Notes under the pieces: generated by a model | Database searches by the model: none | Told to the model about the DNA's origin: nothing | Seen by the model: only the letters and a program-made list of their open reading frames with translations | Made by a program: the position numbers and the translations under genes | In this document: positions 37,413-45,150 of the stretch, piece by piece | Numbering within the stretch: the stretch's first letter is position 1 | Layout of the letters: every line of letters starts with the position of its first letter | Assembly (NCBI RefSeq): GCF_004458765.1 | Contig: NZ_SPJX01000108.1 | Span: 124,001 to 188,000 of the forward strand | Direction: 5' to 3' | Length of the DNA: 64,000 nucleotides | Source of the DNA: Microvirga pakistanensis | GTDB lineage: Bacteria; Pseudomonadota; Alphaproteobacteria; Rhizobiales; Beijerinckiaceae

Positions 37413-37769
37413 ATGTCGCTGCTCGTCACCATTGATACCAATCCGGACTTCCCGCCCAAGGAAGGCCGACCGACGCCGGAACGACTGATTTCCGGCGACC
37501 CTTCGTTCAAGACCTGGGCGCAGGACGCCTCGCGTCAGGACAAAGTGCTGACCGGCGTTTGGGAGGCGACCCCTGGCGAAACGCACTCGATCAAGGGCAC
37601 CACATACGAGTTCTGTCACCTGATCTCGGGACTTGTCGAGATCGAGGAAAAGGGCGGCGAGACCAAAACCTACCGTGCCGGAGACAGTTTCGTCATGAAG
37701 CCCGGTTTCGTTGGTATCTGGCGCACCATCGAGACGGTCCGCAAGATCTATGTCTGCGTCTACGAATGA
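37413..37769 (+). CDS. DUF861/EutQ-like cupin
   Basis: 118 residues forming one double-stranded beta-helix: GVWEATPGETHSIKGTTYEF and CHLISGLVEIEEKGGE, then YRAGDSFVMKPGFVGIWRTI. Cupins of this family often stand in amine and ureide catabolic operons and may bind metal or a small ligand; the canonical HxH motif is weak (only one clear His in ETHSIKG plus CHL), so catalysis is uncertain. AAGGAG before the ATG is a strong ribosome site. It follows the hydroxyacid dehydrogenase by 16 bases. Confidence 0.8.
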   Translation: MSLLVTIDTNPDFPPKEGRPTPERLISGDPSFKTWAQDASRQDKVLTGVWEATPGETHSIKGTTYEFCHLISGLVEIEEKGGETKTYRAGDSFVMKPGFVGIWRTIETVRKIYVCVYE

Positions 37770-37928
37770 TCTCAGAAGCGGGCGGGCTATGGCGCTGCCC
37801 GCTCTCCAAACAATTCGCCGCAAGGCTGCCTTGCTGCACGATTCTGCGCCGAGCAGGGTGCAGACGTCAACGTAAAATGCGGCACGCCTGGCGCTAGCCT
37901 CTCATCGAACAGCATAGCGAGGTGCCTC

Positions 37929-39398
37929 ATGACGTTGAGCTTCGATCCGGAAACGCTCGCGTTTCCCTTCTATCATATCATCGACGGCGAGCCGGTCGCG
38001 GCGGGTACCAGCGAGGGCCTCATCATGCACCGGCCGTCCGATGGCCGCGCCTATGGCGAATGTCCTGTGGCGGACGCAGACCTTGTCGACCGGGCGGTGC
38101 AGAGCGCCAAGAGGGCGCTGAAGACCAGCGGCTGGAGCGACGTGCGGCCGCGCGAGCGGGTCAAGGCAATGCAGCGCTGGGCGGATCTGCTGGAGCAGGA
38201 GGCGGTCACGCTCGCGCGCCTGGAGGCGGCATCTTCAACACGGCCGATCGCCCACCTGATCGAAGGCGACATCGCCATCACAGCTGAGCAGATCCGCTTC
38301 TTTGCTGAATTTGCCGATAAAGAGGGCAGCGACGTTGTCCCCACCTCGGGCTCCGCTTTCGGCATGACGCTGACCGAACCCTACGGTGTCATTGGCGCGA
38401 TTACGCCCTGGAACTTCCCGATTTCGATGGCTGGCTGGAAACTCGGCCCCGCGCTTGCCGCAGGGAACGCCGTGGTGTTGAAGCCATCCGAGATGACGCC
38501 CTTCTCGACCCTCGCCATGGCGGAGTTGGCCGTGCGGGCCGGTATCCCCGCCGGTCTCATCAACATCGTTCTCGGTGACGGTCCGACGACCGGCAATGCC
38601 ATCACCGGGCACCCCGACGTTTCGAAGGTCAGCTTCACCGGGTCTACGATGGCGGGCGCCGCCATCATGCAGAACATCGCCCGCACGGGCGTCAAGCCGA
38701 TGACGCTCGAGCTGGGGGGCAAAAGCCCGCAAGTGGTGTTTGCCGACGCGGACTTGGACCTTGCCGCGTCGGCGGTGACCCGTGGGATTCTCGCCAATGC
38801 GGGGCAGGCCTGCGTAGCCGGTTCGCGCCTGCTCGTCTCGGAAGAGATTGCCGAGCCGCTCAGCCGGGCAATTGCCCGTCACATGGCCGACATCAGGCCG
38901 GGCGTGACCTGGGACGAACAAACGCAATACTCCCCGATCATCTCGCGGCGTCAGCTCGAACGCATCGACACGATCGTGCGCAGAAGTGTGCAGGAGGGCG
39001 CTGAATGCGTCGTCGGGGGGCGGATCATGGAGCGATCCGGCTATTTCTACGAGCCGACGCTGCTGCTCGGCGTCGAACCGTCGTCGCCGGCCGTAACTGA
39101 GGAGATCTTCGGTCCGGTTCTGACCATGCAGACGTTTCGCACCGAGGAGGAAGCGCTCGTGCTCGCTGATCATCCGACCTATGGGCTCGCAGCTGGCCTG
39201 TTCACGCGTGATCTCTCCCGCGCGCTGCGCGTCACCAGGGCTCTGCAGGCCGGAACCATCTGGGTCAATCGCTACGGCCGTTCGCGCGACCACATCCTGC
39301 CGACCGGCGGGTACAAGCGCTCGGGCATCGGCAAGGATCTCGGGCGCGAGGCCTATCTCGCCAATCGCAAATCAAAAAGCGTGCTCATCGACCTCTGA
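37929..39398 (+). CDS. NAD(P)-dependent aldehyde dehydrogenase
   Basis: 489 residues, full length. Motifs are complete: VIGAITPWNFPISMAGWKLG, substrate/cofactor loop VSFTGSTMAGAAI, Glu in TLELGGKSPQVVF, nucleophilic Cys in NAGQACVAGSRLL, and EEIFGPVLTM. It oxidises an aldehyde to an acid; betaine aldehyde and gamma-aminobutyraldehyde dehydrogenases are close relatives. Gene order with the tartrate-type dehydrogenase (12 bases on) and SSADH-like gene suggests a single operon for turning amine-derived aldehydes into acids. The 159-bp gap upstream may hold a promoter. Confidence 0.92.
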   Translation: MTLSFDPETLAFPFYHIIDGEPVAAGTSEGLIMHRPSDGRAYGECPVADADLVDRAVQSAKRALKTSGWSDVRPRERVKAMQRWADLLEQEAVTLARLEAASSTRPIAHLIEGDIAITAEQIRFFAEFADKEGSDVVPTSGSAFGMTLTEPYGVIGAITPWNFPISMAGWKLGPALAAGNAVVLKPSEMTPFSTLAMAELAVRAGIPAGLINIVLGDGPTTGNAITGHPDVSKVSFTGSTMAGAAIMQNIARTGVKPMTLELGGKSPQVVFADADLDLAASAVTRGILANAGQACVAGSRLLVSEEIAEPLSRAIARHMADIRPGVTWDEQTQYSPIISRRQLERIDTIVRRSVQEGAECVVGGRIMERSGYFYEPTLLLGVEPSSPAVTEEIFGPVLTMQTFRTEEEALVLADHPTYGLAAGLFTRDLSRALRVTRALQAGTIWVNRYGRSRDHILPTGGYKRSGIGKDLGREAYLANRKSKSVLIDL

Positions 39399-39409
39399 GA
39401 GGGCAATTT

Positions 39410-40453
39410 ATGAAGACCTACTCCATAGCGCTCATCCCGGGCGACGGCATCGGCCAGGATGTCACCCAATCCGCCTGGTCCGTGCTGCAACGCGCGGCGC
39501 GCAAGCACAACTTCGGGCTCGACGAAACGACCTTTCCTTGGTCCTGCGCGTACTACAAGCAAACCGGCGCGATGATGCCGGAGGACGGGATCGAGACGCT
39601 GCGCGCATTCGACGCGATCTATCTCGGCGCCGTGGGCTGGCCGGCCGAGGTGCCTGATTCGGTTTCGCTGCACGGTCTCCTCCTGCCGATCCGCAAGGCC
39701 TTCGTCCAATACGCCAATATCCGTCCGCACCGGCTCCTGCCGGGGGTCACCGGCCCTCTGCGTGCGAAGGGCTTCGATATCCTGTGCATTCGCGAGAACA
39801 CCGAGGGTGAATACTCCGGAGCTGGCGGACGGGTGCATACGAATTCCCAGGACGAGGTGGCCGTCGAAACGGCGATCTTTACGCGCAAGGGCGTGGAGCG
39901 CATCATCCGCTTCGGCTTCGAGCAGGCGAGGGCGAGGCGCGCCAAACTGGCATCGGTGACCAAATCGAACGCACAGAAATACTCGATGGTGTTCTGGGAC
40001 GAGGTGACCCGCGACGTGGCGCGCGAATATCCGGACGTCGAGGTTTCCCACTATCATATCGACGCCATGGCGGCTCGAATGGTGATGGCGCCAGAGTCGC
40101 TGGATGTCGTGGTTGCGTCAAACCTCTTCGGCGACATCCTGACGGATCTCGGTGCCGCCATCCAAGGCGGCCTGGGCTTCGCCGCCTCGGCCAACATCAA
40201 CCCGGACCGCACCGCGCCTTCGATGTTCGAGCCGGTGCATGGGTCTGCCCCCGACATCGCTCATCTCGGCATCGCCAATCCAATTGCTGCCATCTGGTCC
40301 GGTGCGATGATGCTCGAGCATCTGGGACAACCCGAAGCGGCAAAGGATGTGATGAACGCGATCGAAGCGTGCACGTCCAAGGGGGTCGGCACCGTACCGG
40401 GCAAGGACAGGACGGACGCCATCACAGAGGCCGTCCTGGCCGGAATTGTTTGA
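39410..40453 (+). CDS. Tartrate dehydrogenase/isopropylmalate dehydrogenase-family enzyme
   Basis: 347 residues of the beta-decarboxylating dehydrogenase family. Visible are SIALIPGDGIGQDVT at the start, YANIRPHRLLPGVTGPLR with the substrate-binding arginines, CIRENTEGEYSGAGGRVH, the Lys of LASVTKSNAQK, and metal-binding Asp residues in VVASNLFGDILTDLGAAIQG. The RPHRLLPGV.GPLR and ENTEGEYSG patterns point to the tartrate dehydrogenase/decarboxylase branch rather than LeuB. It should oxidise a 2-hydroxyacid such as tartrate or D-malate and may decarboxylate it. Between two aldehyde dehydrogenase genes, it looks like a late step of the same pathway. Confidence 0.88.
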   Translation: MKTYSIALIPGDGIGQDVTQSAWSVLQRAARKHNFGLDETTFPWSCAYYKQTGAMMPEDGIETLRAFDAIYLGAVGWPAEVPDSVSLHGLLLPIRKAFVQYANIRPHRLLPGVTGPLRAKGFDILCIRENTEGEYSGAGGRVHTNSQDEVAVETAIFTRKGVERIIRFGFEQARARRAKLASVTKSNAQKYSMVFWDEVTRDVAREYPDVEVSHYHIDAMAARMVMAPESLDVVVASNLFGDILTDLGAAIQGGLGFAASANINPDRTAPSMFEPVHGSAPDIAHLGIANPIAAIWSGAMMLEHLGQPEAAKDVMNAIEACTSKGVGTVPGKDRTDAITEAVLAGIV

Positions 40454-40471
40454 GAGAAGAGGAAGGCTGAT

Positions 40472-41926
40472 ATGCAGTTGAAGGATGCGGATCTGTTTCG
40501 CCAGCGCGGCCTGATCGGAGAAACGTGGCAGGATGCCAGGTCCGGCAAGACCGTTGAGGTGACCAACCCGGCCACGCAGTCGGTCCTCGGGACAATCCCC
40601 GATATGGGCGCTGCGGAAACGCGCGACGCCATCGAGGCTGCGTCACGGGCGTTCAAGAGCTGGAAGAAGAAGACGAATGCCGAGCGAGCGGCGCTGCTTG
40701 AGACATGGCACGCGCTCATGCTCGAACATGAGGAGGATCTCGCGCGCATCCTTACGCTGGAGCAGGGCAAGCCCCTGGCCGAGTCGCGCGGCGAGATCCG
40801 CTACGGTGCATCTTTCGTCAAATGGTTCGCAGAGGAGGCGCGGCGCATCGGCGGGAGCACCATTCCGTCGCCGACGCCGGACCGGCGTATCCTGGTTCTG
40901 AAGGAGGCGGTCGGCGTGTGTGGCATCATCACGCCCTGGAACTTCCCGAACGCGATGATCACACGCAAGGTGGCGCCTGCTCTCGCGGCCGGCTGTACGG
41001 TGGTGATCAAGCCGTCCGAGTTTACGCCCTACTCGGCGCTTGCACTCGGCGTGCTGGCCGAGCGGGCTGGAATTCCGGCTGGCGTGATCAACATCGTCAC
41101 GGGCATGCCTGCCGAGATCGGCGGCGAACTGCTCGGAAACGAAACTGTCCGGAAGATTTCCTTCACGGGCTCGACCCGCGTCGGCGCGCTTCTGATGCGC
41201 GGCGCGGCCGACGGCATCAAGCGGCTGAGCCTCGAGCTGGGCGGGAACGCGCCCTTCATCGTGTTCGACGACGCTGATCTCGATCTCGCGGTGGATGGCG
41301 CGATCGCTTCGAAATTCCGTAACGGCGGCCAGACCTGCGTGTGCGCCAACCGCATCCTCGTCCACTCCGGCATCTACGATGCTTTTGCCGGCAGACTGGC
41401 CGAGCGCGTCGCGCAAATGAAAGTCGGTGCCGGCACCGAGGATGGCGTGGTGATCGGCCCAATGATCAACGCGGCCGCCATCGACAAGATCGAGCGGCAC
41501 GTCGAGGACGCCCTGTCGAAGGGCGCGCGAGTCCTCGCGCAGAGCCACCTCGTCCCGGACGGCCGCCAATTTGCGAGGCCTCTCGTGCTGGGTGGTGCAA
41601 CCACCGGGATGCTCCTTGCGTCGGAAGAGACCTTCGGACCGGTCGCCCCGCTTTTCCGCTTCGAAGCGGAAGAGGAGGCAATCGCGATCGCCAACGGCAC
41701 GCCGTTCGGACTCGCGGCCTACTTCTACACGCAGGATCTGAGCCGGGCATGGCGCGTCGCCGAGGCACTGGAGTTCGGAATGGTCGGCCTGAACACCGGC
41801 GCGATCTCAACAGAGGTGGCGCCGTTCGGCGGCGTCAAGCAATCCGGCCTCGGGCGTGAGGGCTCGCAGCTCGGGATCGAAGAATATCTCGAGGTCAAAA
41901 CCCTGCATGTAGGCGGGTTGAATTAG
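40472..41926 (+). CDS. Succinate-semialdehyde dehydrogenase-like aldehyde dehydrogenase (GabD type)
   Basis: 484 residues, typical of GabD. Landmarks: LTLEQGKPLAESRGEI, VCGIITPWNFPNAMITRK, KISFTGSTRVGALLMRGA, Glu in LSLELGGNAPFIVF, catalytic Cys in FRNGGQTCVCANRI (the CVCANR form typical of GabD), and FGGVKQSGLGREGS at the end. It oxidises succinate semialdehyde, the last step of GABA and putrescine breakdown, or a similar omega-aldehyde. GAAGAGGAAGG precedes the ATG. It is followed directly by a strong terminator, so it ends the 37.9-41.9 kb transcript. Confidence 0.92.
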   Translation: MQLKDADLFRQRGLIGETWQDARSGKTVEVTNPATQSVLGTIPDMGAAETRDAIEAASRAFKSWKKKTNAERAALLETWHALMLEHEEDLARILTLEQGKPLAESRGEIRYGASFVKWFAEEARRIGGSTIPSPTPDRRILVLKEAVGVCGIITPWNFPNAMITRKVAPALAAGCTVVIKPSEFTPYSALALGVLAERAGIPAGVINIVTGMPAEIGGELLGNETVRKISFTGSTRVGALLMRGAADGIKRLSLELGGNAPFIVFDDADLDLAVDGAIASKFRNGGQTCVCANRILVHSGIYDAFAGRLAERVAQMKVGAGTEDGVVIGPMINAAAIDKIERHVEDALSKGARVLAQSHLVPDGRQFARPLVLGGATTGMLLASEETFGPVAPLFRFEAEEEAIAIANGTPFGLAAYFYTQDLSRAWRVAEALEFGMVGLNTGAISTEVAPFGGVKQSGLGREGSQLGIEEYLEVKTLHVGGLN

Positions 41927-41986
41927 ATTGGCGCTGGCCCGTCGCCGGTATCGGCGGCGGGAACGTCATCACGGGACGCACGCGAG

Positions 41987-42010
41987 AAAGGCGGCACAGG
42001 CCGCCTTTTC
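41987..42010 (+). terminator. Rho-independent terminator after the gabD-like gene
   Basis: AAAGGCGGC and GCCGCCTTT form a nine-base stem with an ACAG loop, followed by TTTCTT. The symmetrical A-rich left side allows it to serve the convergent oxidase gene (stop at 42011) as well. Confidence 0.9.
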
Positions 42011-43288
42011 TTATTGGATCTTGTCGAGCATTTTGTAGTAGAGGCCAACCATCGGGAGGAACCATGGTTTTCCTGAGTACCCGGCGATGGTCGGCCATTC
42101 CAGACCATTGACCGGATTGCGATCGCCTCTGCCCATAATCGCGTCGGCAAGAAGGATGCCCATCTGTGTTGACATCTGAGCGCCGTGGCCGGAATAGCCC
42201 ATCGCGAACCACACCCCGTCGGCGAAACCCGCGCGCGGGAAACGATCCTGTGTCATGTCAACGAGGCCGCCCCAGCAGTAATCGATCTCCACCCGGGCGA
42301 GATGCGGGAAGAGCCTCGCAAGACTGGCACGCAGGATCTCGCCGCTCTTCGCGTCGGATCTCTGGTCGGAATTGGCAGAAAAGCGCGCGCGTCCCCCGAA
42401 GATCATGCGCCGATCGGGTGCCAGGCGGAAATAGTTGCCGATGTTCATCGACGTGACGTAGGTGCGGTTCCCCGGCATGGTTGCGGCGATCTCGCTCTCG
42501 CTCAATGGCCTCGTCGCGATGATGAAGCTGCCGACGGGGATGATCCGTCGGCGAAAATACGCGAACTCTTTTGTTGTATAGGCGCCAGTCGCCAAGAGGA
42601 CAGTATCGGCCGTGACGGTTCCGCGCAGAGTCTCGAGTTCGGTGCGGCCGGCGCTTCGATGGCGCTGCGTCACCAGCGCGTTCTCATGAATGGTGGCCCC
42701 ATGGCGGGCAGCAGCCGCGGCAAGTCCCGTGACGTAGCGGCCCATATGCATCATGGCGCTCTTCCGCGAGAGCATGGCGCCATGAAACGCATCCGATCCA
42801 ACCTCAGCGGCAAGATCCTTGCGGCTCAGCAGTGCCGTGTCCGGATCTACCTCCCGATGAAGGGCCTCGAAATTGCGGGCCAGAGCCTCCATGTGGGCAG
42901 GCTTCGAGGCCAGTTTAAGCTTGCCGGAGCGACGGAAGGCGCAATCGATCTTCTCTTCCGCGACGATGCGTTCGATCGAATCGATCGACGCGTCGAAGGC
43001 GCGATAGAGCGCCTTCGCACGGTCAGCCCCAAGATGCGCTTTGGCGGCCAGGAAGCTGTGCGCGATGCCATTGTTGACGTGGCCACCGTTTCGCCCTGAC
43101 GCGCCGGAGCCTACCGTTCCGCCCTCCAGGACGACAACGCGCACACCGGCCTTGGAGAGGTGCAGAGCCGCGGAAAGACCCGTGAAGCCTGCGCCGATGA
43201 CAGCGACGTCATAGTGTCCCTCCACAGGCCCCTGCGCGGCCATATTGAAAGGTGGCGTGGTATCGTGCCAGTAGGGTTTGAACTGCAC
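42011..43288 (-). CDS. PuuB-like FAD-dependent amine/amino acid oxidoreductase (copy 2)
   Basis: 425 residues. The FAD fold is YDVAVIGAGFTGLSAALHLS, then GSGASGRNGGHVNNGIAHSF, and CWGGLVDMTQDRFPRAG plus GYSGHGAQMSTQMGILLAD at the C-terminus. It parallels copy 1 (22434-23714) along its whole length, so the two arose by duplication or parallel recruitment. Expected reaction: oxidative deamination of an amine or glutamylated amine. A HAD gene homologous to the one near copy 1 lies 15 bases upstream on the same strand, so HAD and oxidase are co-transcribed. Confidence 0.9.
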   Translation of the reverse strand: MQFKPYWHDTTPPFNMAAQGPVEGHYDVAVIGAGFTGLSAALHLSKAGVRVVVLEGGTVGSGASGRNGGHVNNGIAHSFLAAKAHLGADRAKALYRAFDASIDSIERIVAEEKIDCAFRRSGKLKLASKPAHMEALARNFEALHREVDPDTALLSRKDLAAEVGSDAFHGAMLSRKSAMMHMGRYVTGLAAAAARHGATIHENALVTQRHRSAGRTELETLRGTVTADTVLLATGAYTTKEFAYFRRRIIPVGSFIIATRPLSESEIAATMPGNRTYVTSMNIGNYFRLAPDRRMIFGGRARFSANSDQRSDAKSGEILRASLARLFPHLARVEIDYCWGGLVDMTQDRFPRAGFADGVWFAMGYSGHGAQMSTQMGILLADAIMGRGDRNPVNGLEWPTIAGYSGKPWFLPMVGLYYKMLDKIQ

Positions 43289-43303
43289 TTCTGCCTCCTG
43301 CGC

Positions 43304-43972
43304 TCAGAGGCCGACGACGCCGGGAAGGCCGGAGATGTCCCTGATCTCGGTATAGCCGTAATAGGGGTTTGCGGGCTCATGACCGCGATTGACCCAGACC
43401 TTGTTCTTGATGCCGAGATCGTGCGCAGACATCAGGTCGTAGCGGAACGATGAGGAGACGTGGAGGATGTCCTCCGGATTGGCATTCAGCTGGTCGAGCA
43501 TGTATTCGAATGCCTCGAAGCGGGGCTTGTAGGCCTGTGCCTGCTGCGCCGTGTAGACCGCATAGAACGGCGCTCCGAGCTTCCCGACATTGGACATGAT
43601 CTGCTCGTTCATGGCGTTCGACAGGATGACGAGCGGGATTTCCTTGGCCACTTTGGCAAGCCCGGCCGGTACGTCCGGATGTGGGCCCCAGCTCGGCACC
43701 TGTTCGTAGATCCAACGCGCGTCTTCTTCGCGGAAGACCACGCCGTTCTTCTTGCAGGTGAGCTCGACGGCGTTGTGAATGACTTCGTCGTAGGGCTTCC
43801 AGGCACCCAGGATCTCATTGAGACGGTACGCGGCAAAGTTCTTGATGAACTGCTGCATGCGATCTTCGCTCAGTTGTTCTCCATAAAGCTCCCGTGCAGC
43901 CTCGGCCATCTGGAAATTCGTTAGCGTGCCATAGCAGTCAAAGGTGATGTATTTCGGCCGGAACTTGCTCAT
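43304..43972 (-). CDS. HAD superfamily hydrolase, haloacid dehalogenase type II-like (copy 2)
   Basis: 222 residues, equal in length to copy 1 at 12598-13266 and strongly similar throughout (both open with KYITFDCYGTLTNFQMAE and share NRGHEPANP near the end). Nucleophile Asp12, motif II LVILSNAM, Lys in QAYKPRFEAFEYML, and motif IV SSFRYDLM are visible. As in copy 1, Phe replaces the Asn of the dehalogenase halide site, so a true dehalogenase role is doubtful. It precedes the PuuB-like oxidase gene in one operon, suggesting a shared pathway, perhaps dephosphorylation or removal of a reactive by-product. Confidence 0.86.
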   Translation of the reverse strand: MSKFRPKYITFDCYGTLTNFQMAEAARELYGEQLSEDRMQQFIKNFAAYRLNEILGAWKPYDEVIHNAVELTCKKNGVVFREEDARWIYEQVPSWGPHPDVPAGLAKVAKEIPLVILSNAMNEQIMSNVGKLGAPFYAVYTAQQAQAYKPRFEAFEYMLDQLNANPEDILHVSSSFRYDLMSAHDLGIKNKVWVNRGHEPANPYYGYTEIRDISGLPGVVGL

Positions 43973-44300
43973 GAGGACAATCCTTGCGTTGTTGCCGGCA
44001 CTCTTGCCGACCCGCTACGCATCATAAGGCCCGCTCATTGGACTAATCACCGCATTCGATCCGGCGAAAAGCAGAATCTTCCGTATCAGACCACAGGTGC
44101 GGCAGAGAGTTTCCCCAGAAGGCAGCCGCCGACGCGCAGGGAGCACGTTACCGGCCCGTACGATCAGCTGAACGGCATAAGATGCGGAAGTCGGTGCGCC
44201 ACAAAGCGCAAAAACATTGGTGGGAGCGTGGAGTCGGGAGGAGCTGCTTTCGGGCCTGCACTATCAATAGAACGACGCGAAACCCCATGCGGAAACTGGA
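43973..44300. other. Divergent control region
   Basis: About 330 bp between the minus-strand HAD gene and the plus-strand GNAT gene. No coding frame of note. Promoters for both directions should lie here; no convincing boxes were recognised. Confidence 0.45.
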
Positions 44301-45137
44301 ATGACTGCAGACCTGATCTCGCTGGAGCCTATGAAGGCGGAACATCTGGATGGTGCTGTCCTGCTATCGCGCGAGGCGGGATGGCCGCATCGCCGCGAGG
44401 ATTGGGAGCTGGTGCTGTCGGTCAGCGAGGGCCTTGTGGCGCTTCAGGATGGCCGCGTCGTCGCGACGACCCTGATGACGCCATTCGGGTCCGATGCAGC
44501 CACCATCAACATGGTGATCGTTGAGGCGGCCCTGCGGGGGCGCGGCGTTGGACGGAAACTGATGGATGCTGCGCTGGAAAAGGCGGGTGCGCGCAGCTGT
44601 CGGCTCGTGGCGACCAAAGAGGGCTTGCCGCTCTATGAGAAGCTCGGCTTCGTTGCGGTCGGCGAGATCGCCCAGCACCAAGGGCAAGCGGTGAGGGCCG
44701 AGGCCCCGGCGAACGTGTTCTGGGCGCGAGACGATGAGCATGAGATGATTTCTGCCCTCGACCGCGCCGCCAGTGACTTGGATCGCAGCGCGCTCATGAT
44801 AATTCTTCGTCGAACGTCCAAGTTCGCGGTAATTCGGGAAGGAGACGAGGTCGTGGCGTTTGCCGGAGTGCGCGCCTTCGGTCGCGGTCTCGTCGTCGGG
44901 CCAGTCGTAGCAAGAAGCAACGAGCAGGCCAAGGATCTCATTCTGTTCATGTTCGCGCATCATCGAGGAGCGTTCGTCCGCGTCGACACCGACCTGTCGA
45001 CCGGGCTTGGACCCTGGCTCGCCGAGAATGGCCTTGCCCATGTTGGCGGCGGCGTTTCGATGCGCCGCGGCCCCAAGGCAGAGCAGGCGGAAACATCATA
45101 CCACAGATTTGCGCTCATCAATCAGGCGCTCGGTTGA
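44301..45137 (+). CDS. Two-domain GNAT acetyltransferase (copy 2)
   Basis: 278 residues. The first GNAT domain has EAGWPHRREDWELVLSVSEG, then MVIVEAALRGRGVGRKLMDA (classic R-G-x-G motif A) and LYEKLGFVAVGEIAQHQGQA. The second domain begins near residue 145 and contains FGRGLVVGPVVARSNEQAKD. It has the same two-domain layout as the protein at 34179-35057, but here motif A is canonical. It is 13 bases upstream of a class III aminotransferase and so probably acts in the same pathway, acetylating an amine or amino acid. The acceptor is unknown. Confidence 0.87.
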   Translation: MTADLISLEPMKAEHLDGAVLLSREAGWPHRREDWELVLSVSEGLVALQDGRVVATTLMTPFGSDAATINMVIVEAALRGRGVGRKLMDAALEKAGARSCRLVATKEGLPLYEKLGFVAVGEIAQHQGQAVRAEAPANVFWARDDEHEMISALDRAASDLDRSALMIILRRTSKFAVIREGDEVVAFAGVRAFGRGLVVGPVVARSNEQAKDLILFMFAHHRGAFVRVDTDLSTGLGPWLAENGLAHVGGGVSMRRGPKAEQAETSYHRFALINQALG

Positions 45138-45150
45138 ACTGGAGGACAAT

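Noticed and set aside
38235-39293. 352-codon frame on the minus strand
   Set aside because: Antisense of the aldehyde dehydrogenase, whose motifs are complete; the antisense product is His/Arg-rich and featureless.
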